Positions 1-7,040 of a stretch of DNA of 64,000 nucleotides are shown here, in pieces. The stretch is taken from the NCBI RefSeq assembly GCF_030268685.1, contig NZ_BSRQ01000007.1, forward strand, positions 1-64,000. Direction: 5' to 3'. Both the position numbers and the translations under genes were made by a program. Each line of letters begins with the position of its first letter. Position 1 is the stretch's first letter. Below the pieces are notes generated by a model. The model did no database searches. It was given only the letters and a program-made list of their open reading frames with translations, and was not told the origin of the DNA. This DNA comes from Microtetraspora sp. NBRC 13810. Lineage in GTDB: Bacteria; Actinomycetota; Actinomycetes; Streptosporangiales; Streptosporangiaceae.

Positions 1-1
1 C

Positions 2-103
2 GGCAACCGCCTGGTCGGCATCCTCCACGGCTGCCTCAAAACACATACCCCCTACGACCAGGCAACCGCCTGGTCACACCGGCAACACGACCTCGCCGCT
101 TGA
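2..103 (+). CDS. IS110-type transposase, C-terminal end only
   Basis: The first 34 codons read through to a TGA and give a peptide beginning GNRLVGILHGCL, followed by a YDxATAW motif. This is the conserved tail of IS110/IS116/IS902 transposases (Transposase_20 domain), which cut and rejoin circular IS intermediates. The rest of the gene lies before the window, so I cannot say whether the element is complete. The next gene is convergent, overlaps this end and carries a frameshift, which fits a locus disturbed by mobile DNA. Family assignment is from motif recognition only. Confidence 0.7.
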   Translation, partial: GNRLVGILHGCLKTHTPYDQATAWSHRQHDLAA

Positions 104-528
104 CATTCCGGCTCCAGGGATGTCTGACCCCGGGCGCGGCGGTCACGCCCCCAGGCGGCGGCCGCCCGCCGGGGATCGCGGCGTTCACACGGCGAGGGCG
201 AGGGACGCGCCCGCCATCGCCAGAAGGCGCCGGGAAACACGATCTTGCCGAACACCCGGGTGCGGATGTGCACGACGACGGCGCCGACGAAGAACAGGAC
301 GAGCCCGGCCGCGGCGGCGACGCCCAGCACCCGGACCCCCGCGAGCCCGAGGAGGAGCCCGGCGGCTCCGGCCGCTTTGAGTGCGCCCAGTACGGGCAGC
401 CACGACTGCGGGACCCCCACCTGCGCCGAGTTCGCGAGGACGAACCCGGCCCGCGCGAAGTCGGCGACGGCGGCCCAGGCGTTGGCCACGATCGTGAGCA
501 CGGTGACGACCACGTAAGCGATGAACAT
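52..528 (-). CDS. DoxX-family membrane protein, frameshifted near its C-terminus
   Basis: The ATG at 528 begins MFIAYVVVTVL, and the protein shows four hydrophobic segments typical of the small DoxX/DoxX_2 family, whose members are membrane proteins of poorly defined redox or quinone-linked role. The reading frame runs on to 52, but the last 50 or so residues are arginine- and proline-rich and unlike the family. One frame over, starting near 222, the sequence reads LLAMAGASLALAV and stops at 185, which is a perfect DoxX ending. A single missing base in the FPGAF codons (about 216-222) explains this. It is either a real one-base deletion that replaced the fourth membrane segment or a sequence error. 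A GGAGG lies immediately before the start. The gene is divergent from the ArsR operon and may share its control. Confidence 0.7.
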   Translation of the reverse strand: MFIAYVVVTVLTIVANAWAAVADFARAGFVLANSAQVGVPQSWLPVLGALKAAGAAGLLLGLAGVRVLGVAAAAGLVLFFVGAVVVHIRTRVFGKIVFPGAFWRWRARPSPSPCERRDPRRAAAAWGRDRRARGQTSLEPECQAARSCCRCDQAVAWS

Positions 529-631
529 TCCTCCGCCTTTCTTCGGCCCGGCGAGCGGTGGGTGCCGGAGCCGCCGGGCGCCCGGGAAGGGCATCAGATA
601 CGACACCTCCGGCAGGCGTATCGTGACAGAG

Positions 632-680
632 AGACCGACAAATTTTTTTGTCTTGACAAGGCAAGTTGTCGGTCTATAGG
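632..680 (+). promoter_or_regulatory. leaderless promoter with a doubled GACAA-N6-TTGTC operator
   Basis: A good sigma-70-type promoter is visible: -35 TTGACA at 653-658, a 16-bp spacer and -10 TATAGG at 675-680. The start codon at 689 lies about where transcription should begin, so the message is probably leaderless. Two identical dyads GACAA-N6-TTGTC sit at 637-652 and 655-670, 18 bp apart, and the second overlaps the -35 and spacer. The outer arms extend to a 10-bp inverted repeat (632-641 and 666-675). This is the geometry expected for a repressor dimer bound twice, most simply the ArsR-type product of the gene downstream. Confidence 0.75.
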
Positions 681-688
681 CTTCGGGC

Positions 689-1315
689 ATGTTCGAAGTG
701 GGAGTCATCGAGGAAGCCGGGGCGGCGGAGGTGGCGCTCGACCCGATCCGGGCGCGGCTGCTGGCGCTGCTGGCCGAGCCGCACTCGGCGACGAGCCTGG
801 CGGCGGTCGTCGGCCTGCCCCGGCAGAAGGTCAACTACCACCTCAAGACCCTTGAGTCGCACGGCCTCGTCGAGCTGGTCGAGGAGCGGCGCAAGGGCAA
901 CGTCACCGAGCGGGTGCTGCGGGCGACCGCCGCCTCGTTCGTGATCTCACCGTCCGCGCTCGCCACGGTGCAGCCCGATCCGGCCAGGTCCCCCGACCGG
1001 ATGTCCGCACGCTGGCTGCTCGCCGTCGCGGCACGGATGGTCAAGGAGGTCGGCCAGCTGATCAACGGCGCCGCGCGCGCCGGGAAGCCGGTCGCCACGT
1101 TCGCGATCGAGGGCACCGTGCGGTTCGCCTCCGCGGCCGACCGGGCGGCCTTCGCCCAGGAGCTGACCTCGGCGGTCACCACGCTGGTGAGCCGCTACCA
1201 CGACGAGGCCGCCCCCGGAGGCCGCGACCACCGGGTCATCGTCGCCATCCACCCGAGCATCAAGCAGCCCGAAACCGCCGCAGGCGCGGAGCCCGAAAAG
1301 ACTGAGGAGTCCTGA
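689..1315 (+). CDS. ArsR-type winged-helix transcriptional regulator
   Basis: The 208-aa protein has an N-terminal winged helix-turn-helix (residues about 15-75, with a region reading DPIRARLLALL...SATSLAAVVGLPRQKVNYHLKTLESHGLVEL). This matches the HTH_20/ArsR group that dissociates low-density repressors. The C-terminal 110 residues are a helical plus beta region typical of ArsR relatives paired with SRPBCC proteins. No metal-binding cysteine pair is seen, so metal sensing is unlikely. It is followed after one base by the SRPBCC gene, so the two are co-transcribed, and the doubled operator at 637-670 suggests autoregulation. The ATG at 689 is chosen because it fits a leaderless start. Confidence 0.85.
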   Translation: MFEVGVIEEAGAAEVALDPIRARLLALLAEPHSATSLAAVVGLPRQKVNYHLKTLESHGLVELVEERRKGNVTERVLRATAASFVISPSALATVQPDPARSPDRMSARWLLAVAARMVKEVGQLINGAARAGKPVATFAIEGTVRFASAADRAAFAQELTSAVTTLVSRYHDEAAPGGRDHRVIVAIHPSIKQPETAAGAEPEKTEES

Positions 1316-1316
1316 G

Positions 1317-2054
1317 ATGTCGCACGAATTCGAGCTGGTCCACGACGTCGAGCTCGAGGCCACCCCCGAGCAGGTCTGGGCGGCCATCGCCACCGGTCCC
1401 GGCATCGACTCGTGGTTCATGGGCCGCAACGAGGTCGAACCCCGCGAGGGCGGCGCCGCCCGCATGACGATGCCCGGCTGGTCCGCCGAGTCCACGGTCA
1501 CCGTCTGGGAGCCCGGTCACCGCTTCGCCTACCGCAGCACCACCGCGGAGGACGGCTCGTTCATGGCGTTCGAGTATCTCATCGAGGGCCGGGAGGGCGC
1601 CGCCACCTCGCTGCGGCTGGTGCACAGCGGCATCCTGACCGGCGACTGGGAGACCGAGTACGACGCGCTGAAGGAGGGCAACCCGCTCTACCTGCGGAAC
1701 CTCGCCCTCTACCTCAAGCACTTCCCGGGCCGCACCGCCGTACCTGTCGCCGTCTTCGGCCCGCAGCAGCCCGACCAGGACACGGTCTGGGCCGCCGTCA
1801 CCCGTGCCGCCGGGCTGTCCAAGGACGTCCGGGAGGGCGACGAGGCGCACTTCACCCTCGGCGACCGCCGGATCGACGGCGTGGTCGACACGGTGCGGGA
1901 GCCGGGCTTCCTGGGCGTGCGCACCGGCGACGCGCTGCTGCGGTTCGTCGGCCGTGACGGGGTCGTCCTGACCAGCCACCACATCTTCGCCGACGTCGAC
2001 CGGGCCGCCGCCGAGGAGTCCTGGGGCGCGTGGCTCGCCGACGCCCTGTCCTGA
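1317..2054 (+). CDS. SRPBCC (AHSA1-like) domain protein
   Basis: A 245-aa protein. Residues 1-140 form an SRPBCC/AHSA1 fold with the usual opening (VHDVELEATPEQVWAAI) and a helix after WFMG. The second half (from about 150) looks like a shorter repeat of the same type without the opening motif. SRPBCC proteins bind hydrophobic ligands in a deep pocket; no catalytic role can be assigned here. It starts one base after the ArsR stop, and this ArsR-SRPBCC pairing is common in actinobacteria. Ligand unknown. Confidence 0.8.
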   Translation: MSHEFELVHDVELEATPEQVWAAIATGPGIDSWFMGRNEVEPREGGAARMTMPGWSAESTVTVWEPGHRFAYRSTTAEDGSFMAFEYLIEGREGAATSLRLVHSGILTGDWETEYDALKEGNPLYLRNLALYLKHFPGRTAVPVAVFGPQQPDQDTVWAAVTRAAGLSKDVREGDEAHFTLGDRRIDGVVDTVREPGFLGVRTGDALLRFVGRDGVVLTSHHIFADVDRAAAEESWGAWLADALS

Positions 2055-2086
2055 CATCCGGGCCGACGCGGTTCACCCACACGACG

Positions 2087-2104
2087 CGGCCGGACATCCG
2101 GCCG
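2087..2104 (+). promoter_or_regulatory. perfect dyad just before the RibD-like gene
   Basis: CGGCCGGA at 2087-2094 and TCCGGCCG at 2097-2104 form a perfect inverted repeat with a 2-base centre. It ends directly in front of the Shine-Dalgarno GAAGGA (about 2104-2109) of the gene at 2119. It could be an operator or an RNA hairpin that affects ribosome access. No U-run follows, so it is not a classical terminator. Confidence 0.45.
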
Positions 2105-2118
2105 GAAGGACACCACGG

Positions 2119-2730
2119 ATGAGAAAGCTGATCTTGAGCGCCTTCCTGAGCCTCGACGGGGTCATGCAGGCCCCCGGCGGCCCGGGAGAGGACGGCGACG
2201 GCGGCTTCGGCCACGGCGGCTGGTCGGTGAACTACTGGGACGAGAAGATGAACGAGGTCATGGCGGCGGCGACGAGCGTGCCGTTCGACCTCGTGCTGGG
2301 CCGCAGGACCTACGACATCTTCGCCGCGCACTGGCCGCACGCCCCGGAGGAGCAGGGCTCCAAGCCGCTCAACGACGCCACCAAGTACGTCGCGTCGCGG
2401 AGCCGTCCCACGCTGGAGTGGCGCAACTCGGTCCTGATCGAGGGAGACGCGGCCGACGGCGTCGCGGCGCTCAAGAAGGAGGACGGGCCGGAGCTCCAGG
2501 TGCACGGCAGTGCCAACCTGATCCAGACGCTGTTGCGCCACAACCTGATCGACGAGTACCGCCTGTGGGTGTTCCCGCTCGTCCTCGGATCGGGCAAGCG
2601 GCTGTTCGCGGAGGGCGCCGTCCCCGCCGGGCTGAAGCTGGTCGACAGCACCGTCTCCGGCACCGGCGTCGTGATCGGCACGTACGAGCCGGCGGGCGGG
2701 ATCGTCACCGGATCGTTCGAGCTGGACTGA
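2119..2730 (+). CDS. dihydrofolate-reductase-like (RibD C-terminal domain) protein
   Basis: A 203-aa protein with the RibD C-terminal/DHFR-like fold. It opens MRKLILSAFLSLDGVMQAPGG, has the LGRRTYDIF motif in the first half, and has an HGSANLIQTLL plus PLVLGSGKRLF motif in the second. These stand-alone proteins are NADPH-dependent reductases of unknown substrate, widely annotated only as dihydrofolate reductase family. A clear GAAGGA ribosome site stands about 10 bases before the ATG. The gene is 64 bp downstream of the SRPBCC gene and may be in the same unit, but the intervening dyad makes separate control possible. Confidence 0.85.
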   Translation: MRKLILSAFLSLDGVMQAPGGPGEDGDGGFGHGGWSVNYWDEKMNEVMAAATSVPFDLVLGRRTYDIFAAHWPHAPEEQGSKPLNDATKYVASRSRPTLEWRNSVLIEGDAADGVAALKKEDGPELQVHGSANLIQTLLRHNLIDEYRLWVFPLVLGSGKRLFAEGAVPAGLKLVDSTVSGTGVVIGTYEPAGGIVTGSFELD

Positions 2731-2745
2731 CGGCCACCTCCTGAG

Positions 2746-2814
2746 AAGCGCTCCCCGTGCCCGCACCGACGGATCGGCAGGTCCGATCACCGCGGGCCGC
2801 GGAGCGCTTTTCTC
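2746..2814 (+). terminator. branched terminator hairpin
   Basis: AAGCGCTCC at 2746-2754 pairs perfectly with GGAGCGCTT at 2801-2809, which is followed by a T-rich TTTCTCTC. A second smaller stem (GATCGG/CCGATC, about 2772-2788) sits inside the loop. This fits intrinsic termination after the RibD-like gene. From 2815 to 3041 I see only low-complexity GC-rich sequence with no supported gene. Confidence 0.65.
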
Positions 2815-3041
2815 TCGTCGCCGCCCCGGACCCGGTTCACCTGGCCGGCGCCGCGACGACCTGCAGCGTCGCTTCCCCGGCCTCCTCTAATCCATCCTGA
2901 ACGCCGCCCCGCCCGGCTCCCCCTGCCCCTCCCGCCCCGCGGCGGGTGCCGCGGGGACCTCCGCGCGTGCGCGGCGCGGTGGCGCCGGGGGCGGCGTTCA
3001 CCGTCCTCGCCGGTTGTCGCGCTCCGCGCCCGGACGGCGCG

Positions 3042-3509
3042 TCACGGCAGGCTCCGGCCGAGTTCCGCGAGGCGGGTCAGGGCGGGGAGGGCGTGGGCGA
3101 TCGCCTGCCGCTGTTCGGTGGTCAGCCGGGCGATGAGCGGGAGGAGGTGGCGGGTCCGGTCGTCGTGCCGGGACCGGCCGACCCGCAGGCCGGCCTCGGT
3201 GATGTGGACGAGGACGGCACGCCCGTCGCTCGGGTCGGGGCGTCGCTCCACCAGGCCGTCGCGCTCCAGCCGGGTCACCAGCTGGGTGATGCCGGGCTGG
3301 CTGACCTGCTCGGTCCTGGCCAGGTCGGTCAGCCGCATCGGCCCGCCGCCGGCGGCGAGGGTGTCCAGCACCGACAGCGTCGTGAACGACAGCTTCTCCA
3401 GCATCGGAAGCCGGATGTAGAAGCGGTTGAAGCTCTCGATGGCCGTGGTGAAGGCGTCCACGTCCAGGTCGTCGTCCGGGATGGCGTCCACTGCGGAAAC
3501 ATACCGCAT
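3042..3509 (-). CDS. MarR-family transcriptional regulator
   Basis: A 155-aa protein with the MarR winged-helix fold: a helical N-terminus, then MRLTDLARTEQVSQPGITQLVTRLERDGLVERRPDPSDGRAVLVHIT, which is the recognition helix and wing, with the DPSDGRA wing signature intact. MarR dimers usually repress nearby genes and release DNA on binding phenolic or oxidant ligands. It stands alone, tail to tail with the RibD-like gene and divergent from a long gene-free stretch, so its target is not evident. A TTAAG-containing AT-rich patch (about 3513-3530) just upstream is the likely promoter. Confidence 0.88.
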   Translation of the reverse strand: MRYVSAVDAIPDDDLDVDAFTTAIESFNRFYIRLPMLEKLSFTTLSVLDTLAAGGGPMRLTDLARTEQVSQPGITQLVTRLERDGLVERRPDPSDGRAVLVHITEAGLRVGRSRHDDRTRHLLPLIARLTTEQRQAIAHALPALTRLAELGRSLP

Positions 3510-4278
3510 GTACTTAACCTGCTTATGCTGTCTGCCCGCTCAGGGCCTCCGCGCCGCCCCTCCCCGGCAGGGCCTCGTGGCATGCCGGAAAAGCCGGAGC
3601 GAGGACCTTCTCGGCCGTCGCGGCGTCGGCGGGATAATGCCCGGCGCCAGTTCCGCATTCGGGCCGAGTGAGGCCGCTCGGCGTCAATCCCGATTCCCGG
3701 CTGACGCCCATGACGTATTCGGCCCACATATTTAACGGCGGGGAAACATCGGCGGAAAAGTCGCCCCGGGTATTCCTTCGGACTGGGCTCCTGCGGCCGC
3801 CATCCGACAGCGCTCGCCAGAGACCCTACACCCTGCCACCACGGCGGGATCATCGGTAAGAACGCCTAGAGCCGCCTTGACACAGATCATCAACTCGCTG
3901 TCACTAATGTGAATAAACGCCACTTCGATGCCTCGATGTCCGAATGGTGAGCGTTCGTCCGAGGTTTATGAGGGGGCGGAACTGTTTGACTCAGGGCGCG
4001 CGATCCCCATATTTTGGGATCTTGATTGGCCACGCCCGTATTGCCCCGAGGAAGGCCGCGCCATATGGGTGCAGCGTGCCCGCGGAAACGCCGTCTCGAC
4101 CAGGCTCACGAGTTCGTCCGTCAGGCCGTTTCGGTGCGCGGTCAGGCGCTCGCGCGGCAGGGCGGCGCGCCGATCCCGCCGGATCCGGCCGCCGGCGGGC
4201 GTACGGGCGGGGACGGCGGGGCCGCGGTCTCCGCTGATCCGTCCACCGCCGGCCCTCTCGACCCTCCGAGGACTACGC
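3510..4278. other. 769-bp region without a supported gene, upstream of the conservon
   Basis: Several short open frames occur but none has a ribosome site or a recognisable product. A frame open from 3928 joins the cvnA frame, but the extra residues are low-complexity and Arg/Pro-rich, and family members start at the membrane segment. Base composition is lower in GC around 3660-4020 than in flanking genes, as expected for regulatory DNA. A TTGACA at 3877-3882 could be a -35 element, but no convincing -10 follows at the right distance. Confidence 0.4.
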
Positions 4279-5694
4279 ATGCAGTTCAGCGCAGAGAACA
4301 CGGTGACGGCTCTCGCCGTCGCCATCGGCGTCATCGTGATCTGCGCGGGCATCTGGATCGCCGCCCTCCGGGCGCGGATCCGCGACCTGCGCAGGGACCT
4401 CGTCCAGGCCCGGCAACGGCATGACGCCGGGCAGCGCGAGCTCACCGACCTGAAGAACCGGTTCGAGCAGACGGAGAACCGGCTCGGGGAGGTGGCCGCC
4501 CAGGGGCTGCGCCTGCGCGAGCGACACGAAAAGGTCATGGCGGAGACGGAGCACCTGCGTTCCGTCCGGATCCCCGCGCTGCTCACCCGGCTGCGCCACC
4601 CGCACATCGTGGTGCCGGGCCCGGCGTCGGAGGACCTCGCGGGCTCCGCGCTGGGCCGGGCGCACCAGGAGATCCTGGAGGCTATCGCGCACGGCGTGCA
4701 GGAGGAGCGCGAACTGGTGGACGGCACCGCGCAGGGCATCGTCCGCGCGGCGATGTCCCGCGTCCAGGCGCTGGCGTTGCGCGCCCAGGACCTGCTGAAC
4801 GACGTCCAGCAGCGCTACGGCGACGACGCCCGCCCCGAGCTGGTCCGCGCCCTGCTGGCCCTGGACAAGCACAACGAGCTGACCATCGGCCGGGTGCAGA
4901 CCACCGCCATCGCCTGCGGCGCCCCGACCGGCCTGTCCCGCGACGACACCTACCTGGTGGACCTCACGATGGGCGCCATCGCCCGGGTGGAGAACTTCGA
5001 GCACCGCATCGACAGGCCGGTGAACAACCTGCGCCGCCGGGTCGGCGTGGCGGCCCGCGCGGCCGAACCGGTCCTGTTCATCGTCGCCAACCTGCTGGCC
5101 AACGCGGTCCACTTCACCAACGCCACCATGAAGATCGCCGTCACCCTGCACGAGTCCGACACCGGCGCCCTGATCATCATCGACGACGCCGGCGTCGGCC
5201 TGAACGAGGAGCAGTACGCCCGGGCGCACCACCTGCTGGAGGGAAAGCATCCGGTGCTGCTGTCGGACCTGGGCAACCCCCCGCGCACCGGGTGGGCGGC
5301 GATCGGCAGGCTGGTCGCGGAGCACGGCGTGGGCGTGTCGGTGCAGCCGAGCCCGTTCGGCGGCGTGCGCGCGGTGCTCAACGTCCCGGCGGCGCTGCTG
5401 GTGGAGATGCCGGAGGGCAGCCGCCCGTCCGCGGTGGCGCCCGAGCCGGTCAGGTCAAGGAGCCAGACGCCGCCGCGCGCCGAACCGGCCGCCGCGATCG
5501 ACGGGCTGCCGCAGCGGGTCCGCCGCGCCCCGGCCCAGCGCACCGGCAGCCCGGTGGGAGGCGCCGCCTCGATCTCACCGGAGGAGGCCAGGACGGCGTG
5601 GACGGCCTACCAGGCCGGGGCCGAGGCCGGCCGGCGCGACGCCACCCTGACCCGGCCCCCCTCCCACCCGGTCACCGACCCAGAAGGGAACTGA
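4279..5694 (+). CDS. cvnA: conservon sensor-kinase-like ATPase CvnA
   Basis: A 471-aa protein. Residues 5-30 form one membrane helix, residues about 30-90 form a charged coiled coil, and residues about 250-390 carry an HATPase-type fold with N-box LFIVANLLANAVHF and G1-like IDDAGVGL. The C-terminal 80 residues are Pro/Ala/Arg-rich and disordered. CvnA proteins are nitrate/sulfate-sensor-like histidine kinase homologues that sit with CvnB-D in a membrane-associated signalling complex in streptomycetes and relatives. The ATG at 4279 is chosen because CGAGGA precedes it and it puts the membrane helix at the N-terminus. It is followed after 2 bp by cvnB. No periplasmic sensor domain is present, so the input is probably intracellular or via the membrane helix. 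Confidence 0.88.
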   Translation: MQFSAENTVTALAVAIGVIVICAGIWIAALRARIRDLRRDLVQARQRHDAGQRELTDLKNRFEQTENRLGEVAAQGLRLRERHEKVMAETEHLRSVRIPALLTRLRHPHIVVPGPASEDLAGSALGRAHQEILEAIAHGVQEERELVDGTAQGIVRAAMSRVQALALRAQDLLNDVQQRYGDDARPELVRALLALDKHNELTIGRVQTTAIACGAPTGLSRDDTYLVDLTMGAIARVENFEHRIDRPVNNLRRRVGVAARAAEPVLFIVANLLANAVHFTNATMKIAVTLHESDTGALIIIDDAGVGLNEEQYARAHHLLEGKHPVLLSDLGNPPRTGWAAIGRLVAEHGVGVSVQPSPFGGVRAVLNVPAALLVEMPEGSRPSAVAPEPVRSRSQTPPRAEPAAAIDGLPQRVRRAPAQRTGSPVGGAASISPEEARTAWTAYQAGAEAGRRDATLTRPPSHPVTDPEGN

Positions 5695-5696
5695 TC

Positions 5697-6140
5697 ATGG
5701 ACCCGCATCCCGCCGCCCAGGTGAGGGGTGTTCCGCTGCGACGGGACATGTCATGGATCCTGACCCCGTTGCTGAACCTGGCCGACGTCACCAGCGGGGT
5801 GGTGCTGACCCGTGACGGGCTGGTCCTGGGCAGCTCCAGCGGCGTGCCCCGGGAGGACGCGGAGGCCACCGCCGCGATGGCGTCGTCCGCGCTGGCGGCC
5901 GGCCGGGCGCTGCGCGAGCGCCTCACCCGCAGCGAGGTGGAGATCACCGAGACCGTCATCAACGCGGCCGACGGCTTCACCTACATCGCCCCGGCCGGCG
6001 ACCGGGCCGCCATCGTGGTGGCCACCGGCCCGAAGGCGAACATCGGCGCGCTGGCCTACGAGGTGCAGCTCGTGGTGCAGCAGCTGATCAAGGCGCTCGA
6101 CGAGGCCAGCTCGGCGCGGACGCCGGGCCGGCCCGCGTGA
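5697..6140 (+). CDS. cvnB: roadblock/LC7 protein CvnB
   Basis: A 147-aa protein with a roadblock/LC7 fold (about residues 18-125): MSWILTPLLNLADVTSGVVLTRDGLVLGSSSGV near the start and YEVQLVVQQLIKAL at the end. Roadblock proteins such as MglB act on small GTPases, and CvnB is thought to do so for CvnD. The ATG at 5697 is preceded by AGAAGGGAA at a 7-base spacing. An internal ATG at 5748 would remove the N-terminal tail but has no better ribosome site. The 3' end overlaps cvnC by 4 bp. Confidence 0.9.
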   Translation: MDPHPAAQVRGVPLRRDMSWILTPLLNLADVTSGVVLTRDGLVLGSSSGVPREDAEATAAMASSALAAGRALRERLTRSEVEITETVINAADGFTYIAPAGDRAAIVVATGPKANIGALAYEVQLVVQQLIKALDEASSARTPGRPA

Positions 6141-6484
6141 CGCCGGCGCGCCGGCCGCGGCGGGTGGTCCCGCACTTCATGGCCGCGGCCGGCCTGGCGG
6201 CCGATCACGTCGGCGTCCAGCGGACCACCCTCGTCCACGTGGCCGCCGAGGTGGTCGCCGACGGCCTCGATCCGCCCGCCTCGCACCTGGTGAACCTGCT
6301 GGAGCGGGGACCTCTGGCGGCGTACGAGTGCGCCGCGCATCTGCACCTGCCGTACTGCGTGGTGCGGCTGCTGGTGGCGGACCTGGTGGCCGCGGGGACG
6401 TTGCTCACGCGTGATCCGCCCGCCGCCGAAATGCCGAGACGGGAGCTTTTGGAGTTGGTGCTCAGTGGGCTCCGTGCCCTATAG
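6137..6484 (+). CDS. cvnC: DUF742 protein CvnC
   Basis: A 115-aa protein of the DUF742 family, which has a winged-helix-like core: RTTLVHVAAEVV...LLERGPLAAYECAAHLHLPYCVVRLLVADLVAAGTLLTR. The GTG start overlaps the cvnB stop in a GTGA. In conservons this protein links the roadblock protein and the GTPase. DNA binding has not been assumed here because the helix pattern alone does not prove it. Its end overlaps the start of cvnD by 20 bp, so translation is coupled. Confidence 0.9.
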   Translation: MTPARRPRRVVPHFMAAAGLAADHVGVQRTTLVHVAAEVVADGLDPPASHLVNLLERGPLAAYECAAHLHLPYCVVRLLVADLVAAGTLLTRDPPAAEMPRRELLELVLSGLRAL

Positions 6485-7040
6485 CGGGAGGCCGGGCATC
6501 GACGATGTGCCGGTCAAGATCGTCATCGCCGGTCCGTTCGGTGTGGGCAAGACGACCATGGTGGGCGCCCTGTCGGAGATCCCGCCGTTGAACACCGAGG
6601 AGGTGCTGACGGAGGCGGGCGCGCTGGTCGACGATCTCAGCGGCGTGTCGGAGAAGACCACGACCACCACGGCGATCGACTTCGGCCGCCTCACCCTGCC
6701 CGGCGTGGTGCTCTACCTGTTCGGCGCCCCGGGGCAGACCCGCTACCGCCTGCTGTGGCAGGACCTCGTCCGCGGGGCGCTGGGGGTGCTGGTGCTGGCC
6801 GACACGCGCCGCATCGCCGACAGCTACGACGTGATGGACCTGGTGGAGACCGCCGGCCTGCGGTACGCGGTGGCCGTCAACGACTTCCCCGACTCCCCCG
6901 ACCACCCCGGCGACGTCCTGCGCAAGGTCCTCGACCTGGATCCGGCCACCCCGCTGGTGCGCGTCGACGCCCGTGACCCCGCCTCCGCCCGTGGCGCCCT
7001 GATCGCCCTGGTGGAGCACATCGAAGAGATGCTGCCATGA
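6465..7040 (+). CDS. cvnD: MglA/Ras-like GTPase CvnD
   Basis: A 191-aa ATP/GTP-binding protein. The P-loop reads GPFGVGKTT (about residues 22-30), switch II is FGAPGQTRYR, and the NKxD position is AVNDF, as in other CvnD proteins, which depart from classical Ras motifs. It should act as the switch of the conservon complex. Two GTG starts are possible, 6465 and 6474. The first has GGAG at 6451-6454 and is preferred. The stop overlaps the downstream P450 start by 4 bp. Confidence 0.88.
   Translation: MGSVPYSGRPGIDDVPVKIVIAGPFGVGKTTMVGALSEIPPLNTEEVLTEAGALVDDLSGVSEKTTTTTAIDFGRLTLPGVVLYLFGAPGQTRYRLLWQDLVRGALGVLVLADTRRIADSYDVMDLVETAGLRYAVAVNDFPDSPDHPGDVLRKVLDLDPATPLVRVDARDPASARGALIALVEHIEEMLP

Noticed and set aside
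2-75. 15-bp direct repeat (2-16 and 61-75) near the transposase end
   Set aside because: The copies are 59 bp apart, in different frames within coding sequence; no terminal inverted repeat or target duplication can be confirmed because the element start is outside the window.
3877-3910. Promoter of the conservon
   Set aside because: TTGACA is present but no acceptable -10 lies 16-19 bp downstream, and the start of cvnA is 370 bp away.
3928-4278. Upstream extension of the cvnA frame
   Set aside because: The added 117 residues are not family-like, and a better start with ribosome site lies at 4279 next to the membrane helix.
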